41,353 bases of DNA from RUG11237 sp964450185. Lineage in GTDB: Bacteria > Bacillota > Clostridia > Lachnospirales > Lachnospiraceae. Every line of letters starts with the position of its first letter. Within the stretch, counting starts at the first letter, position 1. Shown piece after piece: positions 24,323 to 32,503 of the stretch. A program made the position numbers and the translations under genes. The stretch covers positions 1 to 41,353 of the forward strand of contig CAYVCL010000016.1 in NCBI GenBank assembly GCA_964450185.1, in the 5' to 3' direction. A model generated the notes under the pieces. The model worked only from the letters and a program-made list of their open reading frames with translations, was not told where the DNA came from and made no database searches.

Positions 24323-25387
24323 CTATTTTCTTTTTCCTATATAATTACTTAATGTCTGAATTAAGGTTTCCATCTCTTTTTGGGTTCCCACCGTAATTCT
24401 TAAATAATTATCAATTCTAGGCTTTTTAAAATATCTTACTATAATCTTTTCCTTGCGCAATGCCTGCTGCAATTCTTCTGCCGGAATTGATTCATGGGTT
24501 GCAAAGATAAAGTTTGCTTTGGAATCCGGAAATGTAAATCCTAAATTTGCAAGCCCTTTCTTTGTCCATTCTCTTGTGGCAATAATCTTTTCTACTGTTT
24601 CTTCAAAATAAGCCTTATCTTCTATGGCAGCCACACCAAAACGAATGGATGTGTCATTCATGGTATAGGAATTAAAGGAATATTTTACGTCATTTAAATA
24701 CTTAATCAACTCTTTATTTCCTATGGCAAAACCAATTCGCATACCTGCCATGGAACGGGATTTTGAATATGTCTGTACCACTAACAGATTGTCATATTTT
24801 TCCAACAGTGAAATTGCACTTTTGCCGCCAAAATCCACATAAGCTTCGTCTACAATTACCACACTTGCCGGATTCTTTGCTACAATCTCCTCAATTACGG
24901 ACATATCTTCCAAAACACCGGTCGGTGCATTTGGATTTGGGAAAATAATCCCTCCGTTTTCTTTCATATAATCTTCTTTTACAATATGAAAAGATTCATC
25001 TAACGGTTGGGTTTCATATGGTATTTTCAACATATCTGCCCATACATCATAAAAGGAATAGGTAATATCCGGAAACAAAACAGGTTTGTCACTGTTAAAA
25101 AATGTCATAAATGACATGGCAATTACATCATCTGAACCTACACCTACAAATACATTTTCCTTGTCCACTTGGTAATATTTTGCAATCGCAGACACAAGGC
25201 TGTCTATGGTTGGATCCGGATAAAGACGTAATTTGTCCACATCTGTTTCTTCCAATGCTTTTCGTACCTTTTCTGATGGCGGATATGGATTTTCATTTGT
25301 ATTAAGTTTAATAATTCCCGGCTCTTTTGGCTGTTCACCCGGCACATAGGGAACTACTTTTCGTATGTTCGCTTCCCATTCTCTCAT
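24323..25387 (-). CDS. hisC: histidinol-phosphate aminotransferase
   Basis: This PLP aminotransferase of histidine synthesis is 354 residues long, as usual. Motifs are KLNTNENPYPPSEKV at the N-terminus, NPNAPTG, the VDEAYVDFGG PLP-binding Asp region and the Schiff-base Lys in TYSKSRSMAGMRIG. The C-terminal Arg motif is YFKKPRIDNYLRITVG. The HisC assignment is the best match; related enzymes can also act on aromatic amino acids. No other his gene is in the window, and it shares its transcript with a DUF368 gene. The ribosome site is weak, with no strong GGAGG. Confidence 0.92.
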   Translation of the reverse strand: MREWEANIRKVVPYVPGEQPKEPGIIKLNTNENPYPPSEKVRKALEETDVDKLRLYPDPTIDSLVSAIAKYYQVDKENVFVGVGSDDVIAMSFMTFFNSDKPVLFPDITYSFYDVWADMLKIPYETQPLDESFHIVKEDYMKENGGIIFPNPNAPTGVLEDMSVIEEIVAKNPASVVIVDEAYVDFGGKSAISLLEKYDNLLVVQTYSKSRSMAGMRIGFAIGNKELIKYLNDVKYSFNSYTMNDTSIRFGVAAIEDKAYFEETVEKIIATREWTKKGLANLGFTFPDSKANFIFATHESIPAEELQQALRKEKIIVRYFKKPRIDNYLRITVGTQKEMETLIQTLSNYIGKRK

Positions 25388-25485
25388 ACTTCACACTTCC
25401 ATCACTTTCTGTTGTAATAATTAAATCTGCATTCGTTATGCGTTTTTTCAACCATTACCTATGTTAGCAAAAAAGGCATGCAAAA

Positions 25486-25505
25486 GCAAGGAAATATTTT
25501 CTTGC
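25486..25505. repeat. near-palindrome over a promoter -35 region
   Basis: GCAAG and CTTGC bracket a symmetric GAAATATTTT core; the 20-base block equals its own reverse complement except at one symmetric position pair. It overlaps the -35 box of the plus-strand promoter at 25502-25528 and lies in the divergent region between hisC and the secreted DUF5722 protein. It could be a regulator site for either gene. Confidence 0.4.
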
Positions 25506-25528
25506 AAAAAGCATACCTATTGTATAAT
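25502..25528 (+). promoter_or_regulatory. promoter of the secreted DUF5722-type protein
   Basis: A perfect TATAAT (25523-25528) lies 15 bases after TTGCAA (25502-25507), or 16 after CTTGCA. It is about 75 bases upstream of the start codon. Confidence 0.5.
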
Positions 25529-25602
25529 ATATTTATGTATGTAGTTTTTTCATATTTTATATACAATTTAGTCAATTTTTGTCAACGAAAATGGAGGGAG
25601 TT

Positions 25603-28092
25603 ATGAAAGTAAATTACTTATTTAAGAAATTCAGGAAAAATCGCTACCTTGGTTACTTTTTTGCCATTTTAGTGTGCCTCTTTTTCCTGATCAGCAACCC
25701 TAAAACTATTTACGGTGCAGAACCTGAGCAGAGTGTTACGCTTACGCCAACTGCTTCACCGGAGTCTTCTGATGAGATTACGTCCATTCCTACAGAAGCT
25801 ATCACTCCAATCCCTGAAGATATTCTGACGCCGACACCAAAGCCGGTGAAACTTTACACACTAACTTTCAGCAATCCAAACAACGAATGGAGCTACAACG
25901 GACAATTCTCAATTCCACCAATTCAACGTGAAAGAAATGTTCTTTGGGGAGAACTTCCTGAACCACAAAAAGCAGGATATACTTTTCTTTACTGGTATAA
26001 TCCCGAAACAAATGCAAGTTACGCCCCTGAAAAGAAAAGAAAAGCTTCACAAGATATCACCGTGGCTGCCAAGTGGAAATTAAATACTTACGACATCACT
26101 TATTCTTTAAACGGAGGTTCCTTTGATTCCGTTTCACCGGTTTCCACTTATACCATAACCTCACCACAAATTACCCTGCCGGAACCGGTAAGAAAAAAAT
26201 ATATTTTCAAAGGTTGGTATACAACAGCGAATTTCTCCGGAAAGCAGATGACAGCCATCTCTCCCGGAAGCTATGGAAATGTAACTTTTTATGCAAAATG
26301 GGAAAAAGCGGCACCTTCTGTAGTTACCGTCAGCTCTTTGAAAAACAGTTCGAATAAACTAACTGTAAAATTAAAAAAGGTAAGCAAAGCAAACGGATAT
26401 GAAATCAAAGTATCTACACACAAGAATTTCAAAAAGAACGTATCCACTTACGACCTTGGCTCCAAAACATCTTATACCTTTGTCAATCCAGCCAAGAAAA
26501 CATACTATGTAAGAGCCAGAGCTTACGCTTACGATTCCTATGGGAACAAAACCTACGGTGCTTACGGAAAAACAGCTAAACTTACCGTAACAAAAACTGG
26601 AAAAGAGTATGCAGCATCTTCAACCTCTGCCAAATTCACTTCTGCCAAAGCCTTATCAAGCAAAGAAATCCGCTTGAAAGCAACGGTTAAGAAACGCATC
26701 AAGAGCAGTGATGACTATTATTATCTGGTAAAATTAAATCCTTCTACCAATAAAGTAGAAAAAGCGGTAAAGAAATTAATCAAAGAAAAATATATTGATG
26801 TAACTCTTCCAATTAATGGAAGTAACGTAGGAAATCTGCTGACAAAATATGCCATTGCCGTAAAGAAAAGCGGAAAATACGTTTTAATCAGCTCACCTAC
26901 CTATATAACCAATCCGGAAAAAAGTGCTACAAATACCATGAAGTATGTAACACCAGCCTCCAAAAAGGGAATTCAGGGGTCCACACTTGAGGATGATTTA
27001 GGAACAAAACATACACTGTTAAATATGGATTTGAAGAACCTGATTTCCACAAACGGTACCGGTACACCTTATGTATACAACGGAAAAACTTATTATTTCA
27101 CAGATTATTATGTAGGACAGGTACGTCACTATAATGCCAAGGGAATCAACGTTTCCATGGTGGTTCTTTTAAGCTGGGATGATAATTTGACCTACTTAAT
27201 TCACCCTTCTGCAAGGGTTCAGGGCAAAAATTACTACGCTTTAAATACAGAAGAAAAAAAGGCAAGAGAAACTTTAGAAGCAGCCTTCTCCTATCTGGGC
27301 GAAACCTTTGGACAAAAAGACTGCTATGTTTCTAACTGGATTTTAGGAAACGAAGTTAATGCCCATAAGGTATGGAATTATGCCGGAAATCTTTCCTTAA
27401 ACAATTATGCAAAATCCTATGCCCAGGCATTTAACATGCTTTATTACGGTGTAAAACATGGTTTCAAAAATTCCAGAGTGTTTATCTCTTTGGACAACGA
27501 ATGGACCAAAGGAACGAACGGATTCAGCGGAAAATCTTTCTTAACTGCCTTTGCCAGTGCCATGAAGAAAGAAAATCCAAAGGTTCAGTGGAACATTGCA
27601 TACCATGCTTATCCTGCTCCATTGACTGCTGCTGCTTTCTGGAAAAACACAGGAATTACCAACAAAGACACCACACCTTACATCACACCGCAAAACATTG
27701 AAGTTTTGACAAAATACGTGAAAAAGCATTATGGCTCTAAAACACGAATTATCCTTTCCGAGCAGGGATTCACTTCCACCGCCGGAGATAGTGTACAGGC
27801 TGCTGCCTTAGCCTATGCTTATTATAAATGTGAGTTCAATTCTATGATTGATGCATTCATTATTCGAAGCGAATATGACGCAGATGTAGAAGTAAAGCAG
27901 GGATTGTCCATGGGATTGATTCGAACCTCACCATGGGGCTATAAAGAAGCCTACACGGTATACAAATACATGGATACACCAAAGTCAGAAACTTATACAA
28001 AAAAATATCTTTCTGTCATCGGTGCAAAGAAATGGAGTGCTATCGTGCCGGGATATAAGGCAAGTAAGTTTAAATCCATGCCAAGCAATTAA
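25603..28092 (+). CDS. secreted InlB-repeat protein with a DUF5722-type putative glycoside hydrolase domain
   Basis: This 829-residue protein has a signal peptide (residues 1-39, cleavage likely after IYGA) and a Pro/Thr-rich linker (about 40-90). Two InlB/Flg_new-type beta repeats (about 95-240) have the GYTFLYWY and KYIFKGWY signatures, and a fibronectin III-like module follows (about 243-340). The C-terminal 370 residues resemble DUF5722. Within them, GNEVN (Glu584) and LSEQGF (Glu720) fit the acid/base and nucleophile positions of a clan GH-A barrel. There is no sorting signal, so it may be released or held non-covalently. The start is ATG 25603 after GGAGGG. An enzymatic role is inferred. 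Confidence 0.85.
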   Translation: MKVNYLFKKFRKNRYLGYFFAILVCLFFLISNPKTIYGAEPEQSVTLTPTASPESSDEITSIPTEAITPIPEDILTPTPKPVKLYTLTFSNPNNEWSYNGQFSIPPIQRERNVLWGELPEPQKAGYTFLYWYNPETNASYAPEKKRKASQDITVAAKWKLNTYDITYSLNGGSFDSVSPVSTYTITSPQITLPEPVRKKYIFKGWYTTANFSGKQMTAISPGSYGNVTFYAKWEKAAPSVVTVSSLKNSSNKLTVKLKKVSKANGYEIKVSTHKNFKKNVSTYDLGSKTSYTFVNPAKKTYYVRARAYAYDSYGNKTYGAYGKTAKLTVTKTGKEYAASSTSAKFTSAKALSSKEIRLKATVKKRIKSSDDYYYLVKLNPSTNKVEKAVKKLIKEKYIDVTLPINGSNVGNLLTKYAIAVKKSGKYVLISSPTYITNPEKSATNTMKYVTPASKKGIQGSTLEDDLGTKHTLLNMDLKNLISTNGTGTPYVYNGKTYYFTDYYVGQVRHYNAKGINVSMVVLLSWDDNLTYLIHPSARVQGKNYYALNTEEKKARETLEAAFSYLGETFGQKDCYVSNWILGNEVNAHKVWNYAGNLSLNNYAKSYAQAFNMLYYGVKHGFKNSRVFISLDNEWTKGTNGFSGKSFLTAFASAMKKENPKVQWNIAYHAYPAPLTAAAFWKNTGITNKDTTPYITPQNIEVLTKYVKKHYGSKTRIILSEQGFTSTAGDSVQAAALAYAYYKCEFNSMIDAFIIRSEYDADVEVKQGLSMGLIRTSPWGYKEAYTVYKYMDTPKSETYTKKYLSVIGAKKWSAIVPGYKASKFKSMPSN

Positions 28093-28100
28093 ATAAAACA

Positions 28101-28140
28101 AAAAATACCAGATGAGTGAATTTCACTCTCTGGTATTTTT
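28101..28140. terminator. bidirectional terminator between convergent genes
   Basis: A long stem pairs AAAAATACCAGA with TCTGGTATTTTT and continues inward as GAGTGAA with TTTCACTC. A-runs and T-runs flank it symmetrically. It serves both the DUF5722 gene and uppP. Confidence 0.92.
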
Positions 28141-28156
28141 GTTCTAAGCAAATTGT

Positions 28157-29047
28157 CTAAGCTGTACAAGCAGCATATACAATTAATATAATTCCTAATA
28201 CGATTCGGTAATATCCAAATACCTTAAAGTCTTTCTTCTTAATATAAGACATAAAGGTCTTAATTGCTATTACAGATACAACAAATGCTGTTACCATACC
28301 AACAATCAGTATTACCAATTCTCCCGCTTCAAAAGCAAGACCAAATTTTACAAGTTTCAAAAGACTTGCACCAAACATAATTGGAATAGCAAGGAAGAAA
28401 CTAAATTCTGCTGCCACATATCTGGAAGTACCAATTAACATAGCTCCAAGAATGGTTGCACCGGAACGTGAAGTTCCCGGAATCAACGCCAGAATCTGGA
28501 ATACACCGATAAGCAATGCATGCTTATAAGTCAAACCATCAAAATCTCTTACTAACGGTTTTTTGTTCTTATTTCTGTTTTCCATGATGATAAAGAGAAT
28601 ACCATATACAATCAATGTAATGGAAACTGTCTGGAAATTATAAAATAATTCGTCCAGCTTATCATCAAAAGGAAGACCAATAATCGCTGCCGGTAATGCT
28701 GCTACCAGCACCTTAAACCACATCTGCATGGTATCCCATTTTACATATTTGTTTAAGAAATTCACAAAACCATTGCTTCCCTGATAATTTGGAGCATATT
28801 TTACATTGTCATTCTTCTTTCCTGATATAAACGGCCACAGCTTATGCCAATACAGCACCACTACCGCCATAATAGCTCCTAACTGTATCACCACAAAAAA
28901 CATTTCTTTAAATTCCGGTGTTACATTCAGCTGTACAAACTCATCAATAATAATCATATGTCCTGTACTACTGATTGGAAGCCACTCTGTAATTCCTTCC
29001 ACAATTCCCAGAAGAATTACTTTTAGAATTTCAATCAAATTTTCCAT
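28157..29047 (-). CDS. uppP: undecaprenyl-diphosphatase (BacA/UppP)
   Basis: This membrane phosphatase converts undecaprenyl diphosphate to the monophosphate carrier used in peptidoglycan and polymer synthesis; extra copies give bacitracin resistance. The 296-residue protein has about eight membrane helices. Both active-site motifs are present: EGITEWLPISSTGHM near the N-terminus and LIPGTSRSGATILGAM in the middle. The start is ATG 29047, seven bases after GGAGG; an upstream in-frame TTG falls in the ribosome site. It follows the DUF3048 lipoprotein gene by 23 bases in the same operon. Confidence 0.96.
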   Translation of the reverse strand: MENLIEILKVILLGIVEGITEWLPISSTGHMIIIDEFVQLNVTPEFKEMFFVVIQLGAIMAVVVLYWHKLWPFISGKKNDNVKYAPNYQGSNGFVNFLNKYVKWDTMQMWFKVLVAALPAAIIGLPFDDKLDELFYNFQTVSITLIVYGILFIIMENRNKNKKPLVRDFDGLTYKHALLIGVFQILALIPGTSRSGATILGAMLIGTSRYVAAEFSFFLAIPIMFGASLLKLVKFGLAFEAGELVILIVGMVTAFVVSVIAIKTFMSYIKKKDFKVFGYYRIVLGIILIVYAACTA

Positions 29048-29070
29048 TTCTTCCTCCAAACAATTTTCTT

Positions 29071-30174
29071 TTATTCGATAATGGTATCTTCTTTTGCGTC
29101 TTCTCTAACTACACAAACCCAAGTTTTTCCTTCGTTTAACATGATTTCGTTACCATTTTTATCAAAGTATCTTGTTTTATCCCAGTCTACATATTTATTC
29201 CATGTAATTTCGATTGCTTTACCGTTTGTAATATAGTATCCTGTTTTGTTTTCATCTACTACATGGTAGAATTTATAATCTTTGGCATCTCTGGATTCAC
29301 CAATGGTATTCTGAATAATAATATTCTTTACTGCAAGCTGTTCACCATCTAAATCGTCAATGTGTTCTTTACCATACTGGTATCTGTAATATAAACCATC
29401 TTCTTCATTATATTCAAACCATGGCTTATTTACCACATATCCACCTGGAGTAACTTTGTTTGCATCGATTGCACCATCTGTTAATTCTACCTGCTCAGAA
29501 GCCGGCTTAAAGAAATAATGATTTGCTAATGTTGCATATCTTTCAGTATGTTCTAAAGAATAATCGTATTTTTCCACACCTTTTAAGATACCTTCACCAC
29601 TTGCATATGCATTGTGTGGAGCTTTTCTGTCTGAACTACGATAATATACAGTTCCATCTAAAATAGTACCATCCAGGTTGTCCACATCATCACGTGACAA
29701 TACTTCTGTTACGTATGCTGCAGGACCTCCAAAATGACAGTAAATACTATCCCATTCCATTGCCCAATATACATAGTAATCACGACAGCTTCTTACAGAA
29801 CCGATTTTTTCTAATCCTTTCCAGTCTTCAATGATTCCCATAAGTCTGGTTAAATTTCCTTCTACGTTACATTCGTAAATAACACCAGCCTTGGAAATGC
29901 TTGTCTGTGGACACGCTACTTCTATATTATTGAACATAACAGCGATTGGTCTTGTATTTGCAACTTCTTCGTCTACCCATTCATAAGTCAGATTGCTTCG
30001 CACCTTACCCTCCGGTGCTTCATCTGCTGCCACTTCTTCTGTTGGCTCTGCTGTTACTTCTGCTTCCTCCTGTGTCACTTCTTCCTGCACAGCAGGTTCT
30101 TTGTCCTTTCCACAACCCGTTAAGACTGTAGCTGCCATACAAAGCAGCAACATGCTTACCTTTAACTTTTTCAC
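29071..30174 (-). CDS. DUF3048 family lipoprotein
   Basis: This 367-residue secreted protein has a lipoprotein signal peptide with the lipobox LTGC (Cys at about residue 20). A Glu-rich linker of about 35 residues follows, then the DUF3048 (YerB-like) domain. Recognisable segments are RPIAVMFNN, SISKAGVIYECNVEG, KIGSVRSCRDYY and HFGGPAAYV. The function is not known; the domain is widespread in Firmicute lipoproteins. The start is GTG 30174, eight bases after GAGG; a TTG two codons earlier is too close to that site. It precedes uppP, which suggests an envelope role. Confidence 0.92.
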   Translation of the reverse strand: MKKLKVSMLLLCMAATVLTGCGKDKEPAVQEEVTQEEAEVTAEPTEEVAADEAPEGKVRSNLTYEWVDEEVANTRPIAVMFNNIEVACPQTSISKAGVIYECNVEGNLTRLMGIIEDWKGLEKIGSVRSCRDYYVYWAMEWDSIYCHFGGPAAYVTEVLSRDDVDNLDGTILDGTVYYRSSDRKAPHNAYASGEGILKGVEKYDYSLEHTERYATLANHYFFKPASEQVELTDGAIDANKVTPGGYVVNKPWFEYNEEDGLYYRYQYGKEHIDDLDGEQLAVKNIIIQNTIGESRDAKDYKFYHVVDENKTGYYITNGKAIEITWNKYVDWDKTRYFDKNGNEIMLNEGKTWVCVVREDAKEDTIIE

Positions 30175-30229
30175 TCTCAAATCCTCTCTTTCTTCTTAGT
30201 TCCAATATATTTTTATATTGCCTTTATGT

Positions 30230-30258
30230 ATTTTAGCACATTCCACTTATATTGTGAA
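30230..30258 (-). promoter_or_regulatory. promoter of the DUF3048-uppP operon
   Basis: TTCACA (30253-30258) and TAAAAT (30230-30235) are separated by 17 bases, about 55 bases before the lipoprotein start. Confidence 0.58.
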
Positions 30259-30279
30259 CAATTTTGTTGATTTTCTACC

Positions 30280-30308
30280 TTGTATAATTCTTAAAATTTG
30301 CGTATACT
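30280..30308 (+). promoter_or_regulatory. promoter of the FliD-like gene
   Basis: TTGTAT (30280-30285) and TATACT (30303-30308) are separated by 17 bases. It is divergent from the DUF3048 promoter. No motility-sigma consensus was seen. Confidence 0.5.
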
Positions 30309-30358
30309 TATCTTAAGAAGAATTAAAATTTATTTTGTCATTACGGGAGGTGATTTGT

Positions 30359-31057
30359 ATGACAACTTTTTATGGTTTAAACGCATCCGGTGCTTCTACT
30401 CTGTTTTCCAGCCTTAGTAGTAGCAGCAGTAACAGCACAACTTCACTGTTATCAGATTATGCTTCCATTAAGAGTGGTAGTTATTACAAGCTTTTAAAAG
30501 CTTACTATAGTCAGACTTCTTCTGATGACAGTACTACTTCCACAATTACAACTAAGCTAAATTCTGATACTACAGCATGGAAAGAAGTTGCTTCTGATAT
30601 CTCTTCCTTAAAGTCAAGTGCAAGCACTCTCTCTACGGAAGAATATACCGAGAAGAATCGTTCCGAAATAGAGAAGGAGATTTCTTCCTTCGTGAAGAAT
30701 TATAACGCTGTGTTAGATTCTTCTGCTGATGTAAGCTCCAGTTCTCTTTCTCAAAAGGTATCATGGATGGGCAAAATTACATCTAACAACTCTGATGCTT
30801 TAGAAAAGGTAGGAATCACAGTGAAATCAGACAATACACTTTCTTTAGACAGTGATAAACTCTCCAGTGCTTCTCTGGAAGATATCGAATCTGTATTTTC
30901 TGGTTCCTATTCTTATGCAGGACAGATAAATTCCACATCCCGCTTAATGGCACAGGTAGCTGCCAACAGCGGAAGTTCCAATACTTCTTCACTTTACACA
31001 AGCTCTGGAACTTATAACTATTTATCCAGTTCTTCTATGTACGACATACTATTTTAA
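30359..31057 (+). CDS. Ser-rich protein resembling the C-terminus of the flagellar cap FliD
   Basis: This 232-residue protein is extremely rich in Ser and Thr, with few hydrophobic stretches and no signal peptide. Its middle and end follow the FliD C-terminal pattern: EIEKEISSFVKNYNAVLD, then LEKVGITVKSDNTLSLDSDKL, then LEDIESVFSG and a final Ser-rich helix. A full FliD is at least twice as long, and the N-terminal half differs (YGLNASGASTLFSSLSSS). It may be a cut-down hook-associated or filament-like protein. The start is ATG 30359, eight bases after GGGAGG. No other flagellar gene is in the window. The call is by resemblance only. Confidence 0.75.
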   Translation: MTTFYGLNASGASTLFSSLSSSSSNSTTSLLSDYASIKSGSYYKLLKAYYSQTSSDDSTTSTITTKLNSDTTAWKEVASDISSLKSSASTLSTEEYTEKNRSEIEKEISSFVKNYNAVLDSSADVSSSSLSQKVSWMGKITSNNSDALEKVGITVKSDNTLSLDSDKLSSASLEDIESVFSGSYSYAGQINSTSRLMAQVAANSGSSNTSSLYTSSGTYNYLSSSSMYDILF

Positions 31058-31075
31058 ACATTACATAATTACATA

Positions 31076-31120
31076 AGACAGTAAGGCAAGCCATAATTTT
31101 TATGGCTTGTTTTACTGTCT
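31076..31120. terminator. terminator after the FliD-like gene
   Basis: A long interrupted stem pairs AGACAGTAA and CAAGCCATAA with TTATGGCTTG and TTACTGTCT around a short T-rich loop. It lies 18 bases after the stop codon, ahead of the M15 peptidase gene. Confidence 0.8.
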
Positions 31121-31151
31121 ATATGTAATATGGGAAAACAGGGAGGATTTT

Positions 31152-32027
31152 ATGGTTAAGAAACGCCATAAGAAAAAAATAAGTTACTTTCTTATTTTTC
31201 TTTTTTTTGTTATTTTTTTATGCATTTGCTGCATATATCTGATAAATAAACTGACAACCACTCCACCAAACCAGGAGGTACCTAACACTATGATTTCAAA
31301 TACACCAAAGCCTGACGTTCCTTCTCAGGCACCAAACCCTTCTCCTACTCCGGTAGTATTTCTTTCTTCTATAGAAGATATTCCAGCAGGGGAAGTTATT
31401 GCAAAAGACCGTTTAAATATGGAACAACCAGACTGCTACTTTACGGTTTCTGTTATTGATGATTCTCTAAAAACGCGTATTTATAATAAATCCTATCGTG
31501 AAAATGATGATATTTCCTTGGATGAACTGCGCTATTTAAAAGTACTCCACTATAATTTTAACCATGAAATTCAAGTAGGGGAATGTATTGTGAACGAGGC
31601 AATTTCTGGTGATTGCATCGACATTTTTACGGAACTTTTTAGAAATGAATATGAAATACAGTCCATGTATTTGATTGATGACTTCTGGACCGGTGATGGA
31701 AGCTCTACGGACACCGCTTCTATGAATGCAAATAATTCTTCCGCTTTTTGTTACCGGGTAATTGCCGGCACCACCAAACTTTCCAATCATGCTTTAGGTT
31801 TTGCCATTGATATCAATCCGTATCAAAACCCTTACATCACCTACCGGGATGGTGTTCCGGTATACTATCATGATGATGCTGAAAGCTATGCGGACAGAAC
31901 CACCGCAAAACCTCACATGATTACCCATGATGATTTGTGTTATCAATTATTTATGAAACACGGTTTCACCTGGGGCGGTGACTGGAAAAACTCTAAGGAT
32001 TATCAGCATTTCGAGAAGACGCCTTAA
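31152..32027 (+). CDS. membrane-anchored M15 peptidase, D-Ala-D-Ala carboxypeptidase (VanY) type
   Basis: The 291-residue protein has a basic N-terminus and one membrane helix (residues 10-33), a Pro/Thr linker, and an extracellular M15 zinc peptidase domain. The zinc ligands are visible as His213 and Asp220 in SNHALGFAIDINP and His286 in YQHFE, near the expected TWGGDW motif. M15 enzymes trim the D-Ala-D-Ala end of peptidoglycan stems or cross-bridges. The start is ATG 31152, six bases after GGGAGG. Its stop codon directly abuts the convergent lspA stop codon. No vancomycin-resistance genes are nearby, so a housekeeping wall role is likely. Confidence 0.9.
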   Translation: MVKKRHKKKISYFLIFLFFVIFLCICCIYLINKLTTTPPNQEVPNTMISNTPKPDVPSQAPNPSPTPVVFLSSIEDIPAGEVIAKDRLNMEQPDCYFTVSVIDDSLKTRIYNKSYRENDDISLDELRYLKVLHYNFNHEIQVGECIVNEAISGDCIDIFTELFRNEYEIQSMYLIDDFWTGDGSSTDTASMNANNSSAFCYRVIAGTTKLSNHALGFAIDINPYQNPYITYRDGVPVYYHDDAESYADRTTAKPHMITHDDLCYQLFMKHGFTWGGDWKNSKDYQHFEKTP

Positions 32028-32483
32028 TTAATCTTCTTTTTTCTGGAATACAACTAATAACAAGGCACCCAGAATAATAAAGAAATCGGATATATTAAAG
32101 ACTATCTTTCTTAATGATTTCCATTTGACACCAAAACGCACATAGTCGATTACGTGCTTCTTCTGAAAACGGTCATAAAGATTACTTGCAGCACCGCCAA
32201 TAATCATGGCGAGTGCTGTTTTTGTGCCGTTTTTTCCTTTTTGAAACAACAGCATACAAAATTTCACAAGTAACAGGCTGCACACAAAGCCGGAGCCGTA
32301 AGCTACCAGCTTCGGATACTTTTCAAACTTATCCAGTGCAAATCCCTTATTGTAATACTTTTGCAGTATGATTTTTCCATTGGCATATGTTTTCTTTTCT
32401 CCCAATGCCAGTTTCTTATCTACAGTTCTCTTAATGATAAAATCTGCCAAAAACATACTGGCAATGATGGCCAAATAAAACAT
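32028..32483 (-). CDS. lspA: signal peptidase II (lipoprotein signal peptidase)
   Basis: This 151-residue membrane protein has four helices. The key LspA features are present: the YYNKGFAL motif (NxGxAF type), the first catalytic Asp in SNLYDRF and the second in FNISDFF. LspA cleaves prolipoproteins just before the lipidated Cys. It follows the ClpX-like gene by 20 bases with AAGGAGG upstream. Divergence from textbook LspA (no long conserved N-terminal Trp region) leaves room for it to be a second paralogue. A substrate in this window would be the DUF3048 lipoprotein. Confidence 0.87.
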   Translation of the reverse strand: MFYLAIIASMFLADFIIKRTVDKKLALGEKKTYANGKIILQKYYNKGFALDKFEKYPKLVAYGSGFVCSLLLVKFCMLLFQKGKNGTKTALAMIIGGAASNLYDRFQKKHVIDYVRFGVKWKSLRKIVFNISDFFIILGALLLVVFQKKED

Positions 32484-32503
32484 ATCTGCCTCCTTGTAAG
32501 CTG

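Noticed and set aside
29048..29059. Longer start (TTG) for uppP; similar upstream TTG starts for glnA, the hydrolase and the FMN_bind-like gene
   Set aside because: In each case the TTG falls in or before the ribosome site, while an ATG is correctly spaced after it.
31152..32027. Vancomycin-resistance gene cluster
   Set aside because: Only a VanY-like M15 peptidase is present; no ligase, VanH, VanX or two-component genes are nearby.
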